Part shown: in pieces, positions 17,040-26,922 of the stretch
Position numbering within the stretch: the first letter of the stretch is position 1
Layout of the letters: the number at the start of each line of letters is the position of its first letter
Origin: Neobacillus cucumis
Lineage (GTDB): Bacteria; Bacillota; Bacilli; Bacillales; Cytobacillaceae
Reading direction: 5' to 3'
Length of the DNA stretch: 64,000 nucleotides
NCBI RefSeq assembly: GCF_016908975.1
Contig: NZ_JAFBEX010000012.1
Location: 144,885-208,884, forward strand
Position numbers and translations under genes: made by a program
Notes under the pieces: model-generated
Seen by the model: the letters and a program-made list of their open reading frames with translations, nothing else
What the model was told of the DNA's origin: nothing
Database searches by the model: none

Positions 17040-17084
17040 AAAAAAAAAGACCTGCCAATCACGAATGATTAGCTGGTCTTTTCT
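17040..17084 (-). terminator. Terminator of ptsHI
   Basis: The imperfect stem AAAAGACC / GGTCTTTT with inner CCAATC/GATTAG pairing lies directly after ptsI, with a T-run of eight on the minus strand. Confidence 0.85.
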
Positions 17085-17094
17085 TAATGATGAT

Positions 17095-18807
17095 TTACTT
17101 TGTCGCATTATTAACTGCTTCAATTACTTGATCAGTTGTTTGCATGTTTAATACTTCTTGGGCTAATTTCTCCATATCGGATTTTTTCAGGTTCCGAATA
17201 AGTGAGCGAGCCTTCAAGATAGAGGTTGCACTCATAGAGAATTCATCAAGACCTAAACCAAGAAGAACTGGAATAGCAGTCTCATCCCCAGCCATTTCAC
17301 CGCACATACCTGTCCATTTTCCTTCAGCATGAGCAGCATCAATAACCATTTTAACTAATCTTAAGATGGATGGGCTGTAAGGCTGATATAGGTATGATAC
17401 ACGCTGATTCATCCGGTCTGCAGCCATTGTATATTGAATCAAGTCATTTGTTCCAATACTGAAGAAATCTACTTCTTTAGCGAACTGATCCGCTAGTACA
17501 GCTGTAGATGGAATTTCTACCATGATACCAAGTTCGATTTTTTCTGCAACTGTTTGTCCTTCTGAAATAAGCTTAGCTTTCTCTTCTTCCAGAATTGCTT
17601 TTGCAGCGCGGAATTCATCTAAAGTGGCAATCATCGGGAACATAATTTTTAAATTTCCGAAGCTAGAGGCACGTAGAAGTGCACGTAGCTGTGTACGGAA
17701 AATATCTTGTTCCTCTAAGCATAAACGAATCGCACGGAAACCTAAGAATGGATTCATTTCTTTTGGTAAATCTAAATACGGAAGTTCTTTATCTCCACCA
17801 ATATCCAAAGTACGAACAACTACAGGCTTACCCTTCATTCCTTCTAAAACAGCTTTATAAGACTCAAACTGTTCTTCTTCGGTAGGAAGTTGGTCACGTC
17901 CCATATAAAGGAACTCTGTTCGATATAAGCCTACACCCTCGCCGCCATTTTCGATAACGCCCTTTAAATCATTAGGTGTTCCGATATTTGCAGCTAGCTC
18001 TACATGGTGGTTGTCTGCAGAAATAGTTGGCTCATTAACAAGCTTTGCCCATTCTGCTTTTTGAGCTTCATAATCTTCATGAACTTTACGATATTGGGCA
18101 ACTAATTCAGGGGTTGGATTTATATGTACTTCCCCTTGTAGTCCATCAACAATAATAAGGTCACCATTGTTAATTTCCTCAGTAGCTGTTTTGGTACCTA
18201 CGACAGCTGGAATTTCCATAGAACGTGCCATAATCGCTGAATGCGATGTACGACCGCCAATATTCGTAGTAAAACCCTTAACAAAATTACGATTTAATTG
18301 AGCTGTGTCAGAAGGAGTTAAATCCTCAGCAACAATAATAGCTTCTTCCGCAATCATACTTGGATTAACAAGCTGAACGCCTAAAAGGTGAGCGAGTACA
18401 CGTTTTGTTACATCACGGATATCTGCAGCCCGTTCTTGCATATATTCATTATCCATTTGCTCAAACATCATAACGAACATATCTGCAGTTTCTTTTAAGG
18501 CAAATTCAGCGTTTACTTTGTCTGATTTGATTTTATCTTCAATCGGTGCATTTAGCTCCGGATCGCCAAGAACAAGAAGATGCGCTTCGAAAATGGCTGC
18601 TTTGTCTGCGCCAAGATCTACTTGAGCCTTGTCACGAATTGCTTCAAGTTCTGATTTTGATTTTTCCATTGCCTTTCGGAAACGCTCAACTTCAGTTGTA
18701 ACATCTTCAACTGTTATTTTTTCAAACGATAAATCCGGTTCAACAAGACGGTATGCCTTCGCGATGGCAATCCCGTTTGATGCAGCAATCCCCTGTAAAA
18801 ACGCCAT
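17095..18807 (-). CDS. ptsI: PTS enzyme I
   Basis: Enzyme I takes phosphate from phosphoenolpyruvate and passes it to HPr, starting all PTS sugar uptake. The phosphorylated His lies in [13 protein letters not shown] near residue 190, and the PEP-binding signature ([19 protein letters not shown]) near residues 448-466. The length of 570 residues is standard. It starts four bases after the ptsH stop, so the two are cotranslated. The order ptsH-ptsI is as in all Bacilli; no ptsG gene lies upstream in this window, so the operon is driven by its own promoter before ptsH. Confidence 0.97.
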   Translation of the reverse strand: MAFLQGIAASNGIAIAKAYRLVEPDLSFEKITVEDVTTEVERFRKAMEKSKSELEAIRDKAQVDLGADKAAIFEAHLLVLGDPELNAPIEDKIKSDKVNAEFALKETADMFVMMFEQMDNEYMQERAADIRDVTKRVLAHLLGVQLVNPSMIAEEAIIVAEDLTPSDTAQLNRNFVKGFTTNIGGRTSHSAIMARSMEIPAVVGTKTATEEINNGDLIIVDGLQGEVHINPTPELVAQYRKVHEDYEAQKAEWAKLVNEPTISADNHHVELAANIGTPNDLKGVIENGGEGVGLYRTEFLYMGRDQLPTEEEQFESYKAVLEGMKGKPVVVRTLDIGGDKELPYLDLPKEMNPFLGFRAIRLCLEEQDIFRTQLRALLRASSFGNLKIMFPMIATLDEFRAAKAILEEEKAKLISEGQTVAEKIELGIMVEIPSTAVLADQFAKEVDFFSIGTNDLIQYTMAADRMNQRVSYLYQPYSPSILRLVKMVIDAAHAEGKWTGMCGEMAGDETAIPVLLGLGLDEFSMSATSILKARSLIRNLKKSDMEKLAQEVLNMQTTDQVIEAVNNATK

Positions 18808-18811
18808 TTTA

Positions 18812-19075
18812 TTAAGCCAATCCTTCTTTTTTCATTGTATCTTCAAGTGCTTGTAGTGCATCGTTAGCATCATTGCCTTCAGCTGCAATCTTAATATCTG
18901 CGCCTTGTCCTACACCAAGAGACATAACACCCATAATAGATTTTAGGTTTACTGATTTTCCTTTATATTCTAAAGTAATTTCAGAATCAAATCTGCTAGC
19001 TGTTTGAACTAATAAAGTTGCTGGTCTTGCGTGAATTCCTGTTTCTGCAACTACTTTAAATTGTTTTTCTGCCAT
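18812..19075 (-). CDS. ptsH: PTS phosphocarrier protein HPr
   Basis: HPr carries phosphate from enzyme I to the sugar-specific PTS enzymes. His15 in TGIHARPAT is the catalytic site. Ser46 in LKSIMGVM is the regulatory site phosphorylated by HPr kinase; HPr(Ser-P) is the corepressor of CcpA, which ties this gene to the cre-like site upstream of etfB. The length of 87 residues is typical. It is first in a two-gene operon with ptsI, about 190 bases downstream of a good sigma-A promoter. Confidence 0.97.
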   Translation of the reverse strand: MAEKQFKVVAETGIHARPATLLVQTASRFDSEITLEYKGKSVNLKSIMGVMSLGVGQGADIKIAAEGNDANDALQALEDTMKKEGLA

Positions 19076-19267
19076 GCTAAATCAAACTCCTTTTAAAATA
19101 AATAGTAATAATTAAAACTTGCCTAATTAAAAATAAACATTTCTAATCATTTAGTCAATAAGGAAGCTAAATGATTATTAAATAAAATAGTTCATTTCGC
19201 TTATTTTTCCAAAAATAAAAACAATCATACAGAATTTTTACTTTGGTAAGCGTCATACATACATGCT

Positions 19268-19296
19268 AGAATACCATTTTCATCTTTTTCAGACAA
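19268..19296 (-). promoter_or_regulatory. Sigma-A promoter of ptsHI
   Basis: TTGTCT and TATTCT are separated by exactly 17 bases on the minus strand, with the -10 about 190 bases upstream of ptsH. The leader between them shows no long hairpin that I can see. Confidence 0.7.
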
Positions 19297-19444
19297 CTAC
19301 TTATCGAAAAAAGTTGAATTGTTCACAAATTTGTCAAAAATACAAGGAAAAACGCAGAAGAACTTCTATAAATTGTTAAAATATATTATTTGTATGAAAG
19401 AAATTTGTTGGATTTCTGAAAAATTCCTAGCCATTTAGTAGCTC

Positions 19445-19645
19445 TTAACTTCGAGGTTCTTTTAAATATTGATAAAGAACGTCCCCGCCCCGCTGGCTGA
19501 TCCCTCGGAAATGTTTAAAATCTTGTCTTTTGACTAAGACCTTCCTAAAATCCAGAAATTCATCATTCTTTACAAAATACTCTGATAGCTCCCCTTTCAT
19601 CAGTTTATTTAAAATATCTGTAACCAGCTCTTCCTTCATTAGCAT
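19445..19645 (-). CDS. Hypothetical protein, 66 aa
   Basis: This small basic-acidic protein (start MLMKEELVTDILNKLMKGEL) is predicted to be mostly helical with a C-terminal GGDVLYQYLKEPRS. The ATG used lies six bases after AAGGAAGG; another ATG two codons later is also possible. It is read on the minus strand between ptsH and ykvS, with about 370 bases of non-coding DNA on the ptsH side that hold only the pts promoter and leader. I do not recognise the family. Its length and good start make it likely real. Confidence 0.65.
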   Translation of the reverse strand: MLMKEELVTDILNKLMKGELSEYFVKNDEFLDFRKVLVKRQDFKHFRGISQRGGDVLYQYLKEPRS

Positions 19646-19857
19646 CCACACCCTTCCTTAATATTAAAAAAATCACTTGTTTTAACAAAAATGTAAGCGT
19701 TTCCTCTTCTTTTCTTGTAAATTTGTTCATAAACTATAATATTCTAAAAGAATTACCATAATTGTCAAACAAAAGCCTTTACGAATTGGAAAAGATAGTG
19801 CAAACTGTTATTTAAATACTCTATTATTCGTTTTCGAAGGCAAAGGAGAGAGGCTAA

Positions 19858-20046
19858 ATGAAAAGAGCAGAAGTAGGGAATATCATTGAATTTCGCGGTG
19901 GCCTGCAAGGAATAGTTGAAAAAGTGAATGAAAACTCTGTTATAGTCGATCTAACAATTATGGATAATTATCGTGACTTGGAATTAGATCAGAGGACTGT
20001 TGTTAATCATAAAAATTATAAAGTGATAAAAGAAAGCGCTTATTAA
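19858..20046 (+). CDS. ykvS: YkvS family protein (DUF2187 type)
   Basis: This 62-residue protein matches YkvS, a small KOW/SH3-like beta-barrel protein of Bacilli (start MKRAEVGNIIEFRGGLQGIV). The family is found as single-domain proteins of unknown role that may bind nucleic acid. AAAGGAGAGAGG lies upstream of the ATG. It is near ptsHI as in B. subtilis. A bidirectional terminator follows. Confidence 0.85.
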   Translation: MKRAEVGNIIEFRGGLQGIVEKVNENSVIVDLTIMDNYRDLELDQRTVVNHKNYKVIKESAY

Positions 20047-20060
20047 GTAATAGTTTGGTA

Positions 20061-20093
20061 GAAATGGCAGTCATTGACTGCCATTTCTTTTTT
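20061..20093. terminator. Terminator after ykvS
   Basis: The stem AAATGGCAGTCA-T-TGACTGCCATTT is followed by CTTTTTT. It can also serve the convergent 39-aa gene. Confidence 0.9.
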
Positions 20094-20133
20094 CTAAGCA
20101 TCTTTATTAACCGATCCACAGTCATTTATATTA

Positions 20134-20253
20134 TTATTTACCTTGTTCGGTTTCTTTCGAAATCTGTTTTAATGACTTTACTTTTCCATGTGGATTCTGA
20201 TTTTGCTTACGTACTGTCCATTCACGCTCGTATTGGCTTTGTGATTTACTCAA
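20134..20253 (-). CDS. Small basic protein, 39 aa
   Basis: A minus-strand frame starts with TTG eight bases after AAAGGAG and encodes a very polar product (MSKSQSQYEREWTVRKQNQN, then PHGKVKSLKQISKETEQGK). The hydrophobic plus-strand frame in the same place lacks a ribosome binding site and I consider it a shadow. The composition, with no hydrophobic residues in runs, is that of a small soluble or nucleic-acid-binding protein, possibly spore related. I do not recognise a family. Confidence 0.65.
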   Translation of the reverse strand: MSKSQSQYEREWTVRKQNQNPHGKVKSLKQISKETEQGK

Positions 20254-20399
20254 CTCTCTCACTCCTTTCCCTTTTATTTTTTTCTATTGGTTATGTTCTT
20301 ATCAGTTGAATTGGACAAAATGTTTAAAGAAATCATTTCCTTTTAAAAAACTTCTTTGTTAAAATAAATTTTATTGATTATAAAAAGGAGCTTGTTAGG

Positions 20400-21011
20400 A
20401 TGAAAAAGTGCTTCCAAGATATTCGACTTATTTTTGGATTCATTATTGCACATGCACTTATCTATTTTTCATTTCATGAAAAAACAATATTTTGGTATAT
20501 TTTTTCTGGGTCCATTCTTATCCTAATTGCCTATGCTATGCTCCAAGGAGAAGTGGATGATGAGGCATCATTCATTAAGTATATTTTTTTCGGAGCTTTA
20601 TCGGGGTTAGTGTTATATTTTATTTTTTGGTTAGGGTCACATGCGATGCAGTTAATGAACCTCCCGTTTGAAAAACCAATTAGAAAATTGTACCGATGGT
20701 ATGCTCCACATGAGTTCTGGCAATATATTGCCCTTGTGTTAGTGGCAGCACCAGGGGAAGAAATTTTTTGGCGCGGTTTTATTCAAAAAAGTTTATTAAA
20801 ATATACTAAGCCTTTTTTAGGTATATTAATCGGTGCTATTCTTTACGCCTCCGTTCATATCTATTCTGGTTCGTTTTTATTAGTTTTTGCAGCGTTGATA
20901 TCCGGGATCGCTTGGGGACTAATATATTATTGGAAAAAAAGCATGCCGCTTGTCATTGTTTCTCATATTATGTTTGATATGATGATTTTTCTTATTCTAC
21001 CGTTAAAATAA
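20400..21011 (+). CDS. CPBP-family intramembrane metalloprotease
   Basis: The product of 203 residues has five to six hydrophobic helices and the CPBP (Abi/CAAX protease) motifs: APGEEIFWRGF with the Glu pair and Arg near residues 118-128, a His in ASVHIYSG, and a final HIMFD. Such proteins cleave substrates within the membrane, and in Gram-positives often handle bacteriocin immunity or regulated proteolysis. AAGGAG lies upstream of the ATG. It stands alone between ykvS and ykvI with a strong terminator. The substrate is unknown. Confidence 0.88.
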   Translation: MKKCFQDIRLIFGFIIAHALIYFSFHEKTIFWYIFSGSILILIAYAMLQGEVDDEASFIKYIFFGALSGLVLYFIFWLGSHAMQLMNLPFEKPIRKLYRWYAPHEFWQYIALVLVAAPGEEIFWRGFIQKSLLKYTKPFLGILIGAILYASVHIYSGSFLLVFAALISGIAWGLIYYWKKSMPLVIVSHIMFDMMIFLILPLK

Positions 21012-21044
21012 ACAGCTGTCTGCTGACAGCTGTTTATTTTTTTT
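21009..21044. terminator. Bidirectional terminator between the CPBP gene and ykvI
   Basis: The stem AAACAGCTGTC-TGCT-GACAGCTGTTT is followed by ATTTTTTTT, between convergent genes. Confidence 0.93.
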
Positions 21045-22083
21045 CAACATAGTCAAACGGTTTCATCCACAATAATATAAAAAAAACCATACAAATATAC
21101 CCAAACAAAGGGTATAGATAGGATAATAATGTTCCATAATTCACAAGACTTATGACATAAGAAACAAAGAAAAGCACAGCTACAGAAATAATCGTAGGTA
21201 TAGGCAGATATTGCTTCAATTGTCGATCAAGTCCAAAAATATTACCAATGACTGATGTAAAAATTTCACCATAAATGACCAGCACAAAAATCCAGTAAAG
21301 AAATGGGGCGAGGTTTTTCATGATAACAGCCATTGGAATATTATACATTTCTACATCTGGCAGCATAATTAAGGTGAAATGACTTGCCCCTAGAATAAGT
21401 GTTAAAGCCGCTCCGCCGAGAATGCCTCCCCATTTAATCGTCCAATCATCTTTCACTTCCGTGGCAATAGGGACAAGTACGGCCTGAGCCAAACCAAGAT
21501 TCAGTGCTACATAAGAGAAAGGTGCCACAACACTTTTCCATCCATCATCAGCATGAGGGATATATAGAAGTTTATTGATAAAACCTGGAATTTGAACTGA
21601 GAATATCATCAAAATGACACTGAAACTTATCATTAATGGAACAACAAACGTATTGACTGCGAATAATCCTTTTGTACCTATTAACATCACGATCACTGAA
21701 AGGATGATGGTTAAAAATACACCAACGCTCTTAGATAAACCTAATTGTTCCTCAAACACTGCCCCTGCACCAGATAACATCACAGCACTAACACCAAGAA
21801 GCATAAAGAGCATAAACAGATTAATGATCTTGCTAGGCCATTTTCCGAATAAATATTGATTAAATTCTTGGTATGATTTTGCATCTATAAATGCAGCTAT
21901 CCTCATAAGTTTTGATCCCAAGAAGATAAAAAGATAACCGCTCATAATTATACTAATTAAGCCGAAGAAACCGAAACGTGAAAAAAACTCAACAATTTCT
22001 TTGCCTGTGGCAAATCCGGCCCCTACCACAGTTCCAACATAAACTGCGGCAATTTGTAAAGCTTGCGACCAATTTTTCTTCAC
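21034..22083 (-). CDS. ykvI: YkvI-family membrane protein, putative transporter
   Basis: This polytopic protein has 349 residues and about ten hydrophobic helices. The opening QIAAVYVGTVVGAGFATGKE is the conserved unwound-helix-like start of the YkvI family, which resembles secondary transporters of the amino-acid type (LeuT fold) by this Gly-rich first helix. The substrate is unknown. The start codon is GTG, placed eight bases after GGGGGAG. It is next to clpE, read divergently, as in B. subtilis. Confidence 0.87.
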   Translation of the reverse strand: MKKNWSQALQIAAVYVGTVVGAGFATGKEIVEFFSRFGFFGLISIIMSGYLFIFLGSKLMRIAAFIDAKSYQEFNQYLFGKWPSKIINLFMLFMLLGVSAVMLSGAGAVFEEQLGLSKSVGVFLTIILSVIVMLIGTKGLFAVNTFVVPLMISFSVILMIFSVQIPGFINKLLYIPHADDGWKSVVAPFSYVALNLGLAQAVLVPIATEVKDDWTIKWGGILGGAALTLILGASHFTLIMLPDVEMYNIPMAVIMKNLAPFLYWIFVLVIYGEIFTSVIGNIFGLDRQLKQYLPIPTIISVAVLFFVSYVISLVNYGTLLSYLYPLFGYICMVFFILLWMKPFDYVEKK

Positions 22084-22174
22084 ACCATCTCCCCCTTATC
22101 TTCAATATATGAGCAGATGGACAAACAAAGACGAGCTTTTTCTCCTTTGGAAACTTTTTCTACAAACAAAGCAC

Positions 22175-22203
22175 TTGAAAGTCAAAAAAGGTCAGAGTAT
22201 ACT
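22175..22203 (+). promoter_or_regulatory. Sigma-A promoter of clpE
   Basis: TTGAAA and TATACT are separated by exactly 17 bases. The first CtsR box covers the spacer, and the second lies just downstream of the expected start point. Confidence 0.85.
22180..22196 (+). promoter_or_regulatory. CtsR operator 1 of clpE
   Basis: AGTCAAA-AAA-GGTCAGA fits the CtsR heptad repeat (GGTCAAA spaced by three bases) with two changes. It overlaps the clpE promoter spacer. Confidence 0.8.
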
Positions 22204-22213
22204 AGGATCACAA

Positions 22214-22230
22214 GGTCAAATATAGTCAAA
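22214..22230 (+). promoter_or_regulatory. CtsR operator 2 of clpE
   Basis: GGTCAAA-TAT-AGTCAAA is a near-perfect CtsR heptad repeat right after the transcription start, and is followed by a further half-site (GTCAAAC). Several CtsR boxes before clpE are known from B. subtilis. Confidence 0.9.
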
Positions 22231-22272
22231 GTCAAACCTTTGATAAATTAGATATTAGGAGGTTATTTACTT

Positions 22273-24429
22273 ATGCTTTGTCAACAATGCCAACAAAATC
22301 AGGCTAATGTTCAATTAAATTTCAGTATCAATGGACAACGTAAGGAAATGAAACTCTGCCACGAATGCTATGCTAAAGAAAAGCAATCACTAGGAACAGG
22401 ATTTGGTTCGAGCTTAAATTCATTTCCGAACTTCCCATTTGAAAACTTGTTTATCGCTAATGGATTCCCACAAGAATCAGAAAGTATGGAAGATGCCTCT
22501 CCTGCCGGGAAAAGAGGGAATGCGCCAAAGGGATTTATCGACCAGTTTGGACGAAACCTTAACACAATAGCAAAGGCAGGTTTAATTGACCCTGTTATTG
22601 GTCGAGATAATGAAATAAAACGTGTCATTGAAATTTTAAATAGAAGAAATAAAAATAATCCAGTCTTAATTGGTGAGCCAGGTGTCGGTAAAACAGCTAT
22701 CGCTGAAGGTCTTGCATTGAAAATTGCCAGCGGTGATGTCCCCGGTAAATTACGCAATAAAGAAGTTTACTTATTAGATGTTGCCTCACTTGTCGCAAAT
22801 ACTGGTATTCGCGGTCAATTTGAAGAAAGAATGAAGCAATTAATTTCAGAATTACAGGAAAGAAAGAATATTATTCTCTTCATTGATGAGATTCATTTAC
22901 TTGTTGGTGCCGGTTCTGCTGAAGGCTCCATGGATGCAGGGAATATTCTAAAACCAGCTCTTGCAAGAGGCGAGTTACAGGTTGTCGGAGCTACGACACT
23001 AAAAGAATACCGCCAAATTGAAAAGGACTCTGCTTTAGAACGCCGCTTCCAGCCTGTACATGTGATGGAGCCAACTCCGGAAGCAGCGATAAAAATACTA
23101 CAAGGAATCCAAAAGAAATATGAGGACTATCACGAGGTTACCTATTCTGACGAAGCCATTGAAGCTTGTGTACAATTATCGCAGCGCTATATCCAGGACC
23201 GATTCCTACCGGATAAAGCCATCGATTTGCTCGATGAGGCCGGTTCTAAATTAAATTTAACTTCAGATTATAAAAGTACAGAACAAATTGAAAATCGCTT
23301 AAGAGAGATTGCCCGCGAGAAAGAAGAAACACTAAAAAAGGAACAATACGAAAAAGCTGCCTCTCTGCGAGATGAAGAAGCTAAGCTTGAAAAGAAACTA
23401 AATGAAGCATCAACTGGAATCAGACCATTGGTTACCCTCGCTCATATTCAATCTATCATTGAGGAAAAAACAAATATTCCAGTTGGGAAACTTCAGCAGG
23501 ATGAACAGCTTAAGATGAGAGACTTAGAAGCAAATCTTAATAAAAAGGTTATCGGTCAAGAAAAAGCTGTGAAAAAAGTAGCTAAGGCCATCAGACGCAG
23601 CCGTGCTGGTTTAAAATCCAAACATCGTCCGATTGGATCCTTCTTGTTTGTTGGTCCAACAGGGGTTGGTAAAACGGAGCTAACCAAGACACTTGCTGAG
23701 GAGCTTTTTGGAAGCAAAGATTCCATGATTCGTCTCGATATGAGCGAATATATGGAAAAACACAGCGTTTCTAAACTAATCGGTTCACCTCCTGGATATG
23801 TAGGTCACGATGAGGCCGGACAGCTTACAGAGAAAGTCCGAAGGAACCCATATAGCATTATTTTATTAGATGAAATTGAAAAGGCACATCCAGATGTTCA
23901 ACATTTGTTCTTGCAAATTCTAGAAGACGGTCGACTTACTGATAGTCAAGGTAGAGTGGTAAGTTTTAAGGATACGGTCATTATTATGACAAGTAATGCA
24001 GGGGTAGGTCATAAAACCATTCACGTAGGTTTTGGGGCGAATGACGCGATTAAAGAAGCGAGCATTCTTGACTCCCTTGGCAGTTTCTTTAAGCCGGAAT
24101 TCTTAAACCGATTTGACAGTATCATCGAATTTAATGCACTTGATAAGGAACATATCCTATCAATTGTCGATTTAATGCTAGATGAATTACAAGAAACATT
24201 AACAGAACAAAACATTGAATTTAGCATTACCTTAGAGGCAAAAGAAAAATTAGCTGAACTAGGATACCATCCTGCTTTCGGTGCACGTCCACTTCGCAGA
24301 GTCATCCAAGAACAGCTTGAAGATAAAATTGCTGATTTTATCTTAGAAGTGCCAAATGCGAAAAAATTAGTCACAACCAATGAAAATGGGGAATTGAAAG
24401 TAGTATCTGAAGCCATTTCGGTACAATAA
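22273..24429 (+). CDS. clpE: ATP-dependent Clp protease ATPase subunit ClpE
   Basis: ClpE is a Hsp100 AAA+ unfoldase that feeds damaged proteins to ClpP. The N-terminus has the zinc finger that marks ClpE ([10 protein letters not shown], then LCHEC near residues 31-38). Two ATPase modules follow: [13 protein letters not shown] near 135-147 and [13 protein letters not shown] near 461-473, with a UVR-type coiled coil between them (ARLRD-like [17 protein letters not shown] near 355-375). The length of 718 residues is normal. AGGAGG lies ten bases before the ATG. Two CtsR boxes show that it belongs to the heat-shock class III regulon. Confidence 0.97.
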   Translation: MLCQQCQQNQANVQLNFSINGQRKEMKLCHECYAKEKQSLGTGFGSSLNSFPNFPFENLFIANGFPQESESMEDASPAGKRGNAPKGFIDQFGRNLNTIAKAGLIDPVIGRDNEIKRVIEILNRRNKNNPVLIGEPGVGKTAIAEGLALKIASGDVPGKLRNKEVYLLDVASLVANTGIRGQFEERMKQLISELQERKNIILFIDEIHLLVGAGSAEGSMDAGNILKPALARGELQVVGATTLKEYRQIEKDSALERRFQPVHVMEPTPEAAIKILQGIQKKYEDYHEVTYSDEAIEACVQLSQRYIQDRFLPDKAIDLLDEAGSKLNLTSDYKSTEQIENRLREIAREKEETLKKEQYEKAASLRDEEAKLEKKLNEASTGIRPLVTLAHIQSIIEEKTNIPVGKLQQDEQLKMRDLEANLNKKVIGQEKAVKKVAKAIRRSRAGLKSKHRPIGSFLFVGPTGVGKTELTKTLAEELFGSKDSMIRLDMSEYMEKHSVSKLIGSPPGYVGHDEAGQLTEKVRRNPYSIILLDEIEKAHPDVQHLFLQILEDGRLTDSQGRVVSFKDTVIIMTSNAGVGHKTIHVGFGANDAIKEASILDSLGSFFKPEFLNRFDSIIEFNALDKEHILSIVDLMLDELQETLTEQNIEFSITLEAKEKLAELGYHPAFGARPLRRVIQEQLEDKIADFILEVPNAKKLVTTNENGELKVVSEAISVQ

Positions 24430-24467
24430 GATCAAAAGCGAAGCCATTTGGCTTCGCTTTTGATCTT
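24429..24467. terminator. Bidirectional terminator between clpE and the M3 peptidase gene
   Basis: A perfect 17-base-pair stem (GATCAAAAGCGAAGCCA and its complement) with a very short loop lies between convergent genes and overlaps the end of the peptidase gene. Confidence 0.92.
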
Positions 24468-26160
24468 ATAGCTTTTGATCCTCAACAGAATTTAACCATT
24501 CCTCGATAACACCAACAACCGATTCTACACATCCATCTTCAAATGGAGAAATTAAGTTGGCTGCCTTAACAAGTTTTGTAAAGGATAGACTGCCGCCAAG
24601 ATTACAAAGCTTTACATAATCAGCCCATGCCTCTTCCCTATTTTCGATCGAACGCTTCCAGAATTGAAAGGCACAAATTTGGGCCAGTGTATAATCAATA
24701 TAATAAAAAGGTGAATTATAAATATGCCCTTGCCGCTGCCAAAAACCGCCGTTTTCAAGATAAACATTTCCATCATAATCTTTATGAGGTAAATATTTTT
24801 TCTCAATTTCACGCCACTGATGCTTCCGTTCTAAAGGTGTAGCTGAAGGATTTTCATACACCCAGTGCTGAAATTCATCTACAGAAACTCCATATGGGAG
24901 AAATAAAAGCGCACTGCTCAAGTGAGAAAACTTATATTTGTCCGTATCTTCCTGAAAAAACAACTCCATCCATGGCCATGTAAAAAATTCCATACTCATC
25001 GAATGAATTTCAGCTGATTCATATGTTGGCCAATAATATTCTGGAATTTCAAAATGACGGCTTGAATACACCTGGAAGGCATGACCGGCTTCATGGGTTA
25101 ACACATCTATATCACCGGACGTCCCATTAAAATTGGAAAAGATAAACGGAGCCTTATAATTCTCAATAAATGTACAATAGCCTCCACCTGCTTTTCCCTT
25201 CTTAGCCACTAAATCCATTAGCTTATTTTTCTGCATATATTGGAAGAAAACACCTGTTTCTTTGGACAGGCCTTCATACATTTTTTGACCATTTTCTATA
25301 ATCCATTCTGGTTCCCCTTTAGGGACTGCATTTCCAGACGGAAAATTAAATCCTTCATCATAATATTTTAACTGATCTACACCAATTCTTTCCTGCTGCC
25401 GTTCTTTTAATTTGGTCGCAATGGGAACAATAAAATCCTTTACTTGCTGACGGAAGTTCGCCACCATCTCTGCATCATAATCCGTTCTCATCATCCGATA
25501 ATAAGCGAGTTCCACAAAGTTTTTAAACCCTAATTTCTGGGCAATCTCTGTCCTAACCTTTACCAAATCATCATAAATTCGGTCTAATTCCTCTTCATGC
25601 TCAGCAAAGAATCCAAATTTAGCTTCACTTGCTCTTTTTCTTATGTTACGATCCTTGGTTTCAGTGAATGGGTCCAATTGGGCAAGTGTTCTTTCCTCCC
25701 CCTCAAAATGGATTTTAGCGGAGGCAAGCAGTTTTGTATATTCAGTTGACAAGCGGTTTTCTTTTTGAAGTAATGGAACAATTTCTGGTTTAAACGTTTT
25801 GAGCTGTCCCTCAGCAAGGGCAAACAGTTGTGTTCCCCACTTTGTTTCCAACTCAGGGCGAAACTTAGATTCAACCAATGCTTGATAATATTTAGTTACC
25901 AGCCCCTCAATCTCAGGCTGCATCTCATCCATATAATCCTGTTCTTCCTTATAAAATTCATCATTGGTATCAATCGAATGGCGGATATAACAAAGGTTAA
26001 ACATCGTTCCTAAATCATTTCTTAATTGATTAATTTCTTCCATATACCGGCATTGAGTCTTAACTGAATCTGCATTTATAAAGCCTTCCAAAACCGTATT
26101 AAATTTTGTTGTTACTCCTTCTAAATTTGGTCTTTCGTATGTATAATTTTCAAAACTCAT
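24466..26160 (-). CDS. M3-family oligoendopeptidase
   Basis: This is a cytoplasmic zinc peptidase of 564 residues that cleaves short peptides of about 6-20 residues. The zinc motif is HEAGHAFQ near residue 355, followed at the right distance by the third ligand region (TYESAEIHSMSMEFF near 380). The size and sequence fit the oligoendopeptidase F-like group of Bacillus (about 565 residues) rather than the longer PepF. AAGGGGA precedes the ATG. It has its own promoter region and ends at a terminator shared with clpE. The gene is not part of the B. subtilis gene order here, so it is an insertion. Confidence 0.92.
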   Translation of the reverse strand: MSFENYTYERPNLEGVTTKFNTVLEGFINADSVKTQCRYMEEINQLRNDLGTMFNLCYIRHSIDTNDEFYKEEQDYMDEMQPEIEGLVTKYYQALVESKFRPELETKWGTQLFALAEGQLKTFKPEIVPLLQKENRLSTEYTKLLASAKIHFEGEERTLAQLDPFTETKDRNIRKRASEAKFGFFAEHEEELDRIYDDLVKVRTEIAQKLGFKNFVELAYYRMMRTDYDAEMVANFRQQVKDFIVPIATKLKERQQERIGVDQLKYYDEGFNFPSGNAVPKGEPEWIIENGQKMYEGLSKETGVFFQYMQKNKLMDLVAKKGKAGGGYCTFIENYKAPFIFSNFNGTSGDIDVLTHEAGHAFQVYSSRHFEIPEYYWPTYESAEIHSMSMEFFTWPWMELFFQEDTDKYKFSHLSSALLFLPYGVSVDEFQHWVYENPSATPLERKHQWREIEKKYLPHKDYDGNVYLENGGFWQRQGHIYNSPFYYIDYTLAQICAFQFWKRSIENREEAWADYVKLCNLGGSLSFTKLVKAANLISPFEDGCVESVVGVIEEWLNSVEDQKL

Positions 26161-26227
26161 ATCAAAATATCCCCTTTCTATTGGTCCCAGTCTATCATTT
26201 CGACAGTATTATTAATATTCCTCTAAT

Positions 26228-26256
26228 AAAAAAAATACGACCATTGGCCGTATTAA
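26228..26256 (-). terminator. Terminator of mhqR
   Basis: The stem AATACG(A)CC / GG(C)CGTATT has a T-run on the minus strand and overlaps the end of mhqR. Confidence 0.75.
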
Positions 26257-26693
26257 AATTTTCCTGCTGGTATTCCTACTTTTTTCAGTAGATCTATAGC
26301 CGTCGTTTTCTCAGATTCAGAAAGGCTTGACATAAGGGTATCAATTTGTTTTGCATGATCAGGAAAAATCTCTTCAATAAATGTTTTTCCTTGCTCCGTG
26401 ATTTGAGCATATGTTACCCGGCGGTCATTCGGACAAGCAATTCTTCTAAGCAGTCCTTTTTGTTCTAACTTGTCGACTACATAGGTAATACTTCCGCTGG
26501 CAAGTAGGATTTTCCCCCCTATTTGCTGCATGGGCTGGTCACCTTTATGATAAAGAAGCTCTAGAACAGCGAATTCAGTTGGATTCAAACCGTTTGCCTG
26601 AATCGCTTTATTTACATGTTCGTTAATCGCTTTATATGCTCTTGAAAGTACGATAAATAACTTTAATGACTTTTCAACTGTTTCATTTTCCAT
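26253..26693 (-). CDS. mhqR: MarR-family repressor MhqR
   Basis: This winged-helix protein has 146 residues and matches B. subtilis MhqR (YkvE) closely, including EKSLKLFIVLSRAYKAINEH, the recognition-helix region ILLASGSITYVVDKLEQKG near 60-80 and CPNDRRVTYAQI near 88-99. MhqR represses azoreductase, dioxygenase and nitroreductase genes and is released by quinones and diamide. Its place near clpE agrees with B. subtilis, which also has the motAB genes here; those are missing. The neighbouring azoR gene at 15.8 kb is a possible target. The ATG follows AAAAGGA at good spacing. Confidence 0.9.
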   Translation of the reverse strand: MENETVEKSLKLFIVLSRAYKAINEHVNKAIQANGLNPTEFAVLELLYHKGDQPMQQIGGKILLASGSITYVVDKLEQKGLLRRIACPNDRRVTYAQITEQGKTFIEEIFPDHAKQIDTLMSSLSESEKTTAIDLLKKVGIPAGKF

Positions 26694-26922
26694 AAAAAAC
26701 GCATCCTTTTAAGATTTAATAAAAATATAATATAAGGAAAATTATCTTGATTTCAAAATTAATTATAAAAAATTTTTTTATCTCTGTCAAACTCTCCTTT
26801 GTAAACGGTGTCATTTTAAGAAATCTAATTTTTAAAATTTCGAAAATAGAAATAATAATTTCTTATTTTGTTAATTTAGTAGTAAGATAGAAAAAAAATA
26901 TTAAAAATAAAGAAGGGATAAA

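Noticed and set aside
20055..20309. 84-codon hydrophobic plus-strand frame
   Set aside because: No ribosome binding site, and it covers a terminator and a better minus-strand small gene.
26741..26760. MhqR operator upstream of mhqR (ATCTTGATTTCAAAAT)
   Set aside because: Only a partial match to the known palindrome and MhqR is not known to control itself, so it is not listed as a feature.
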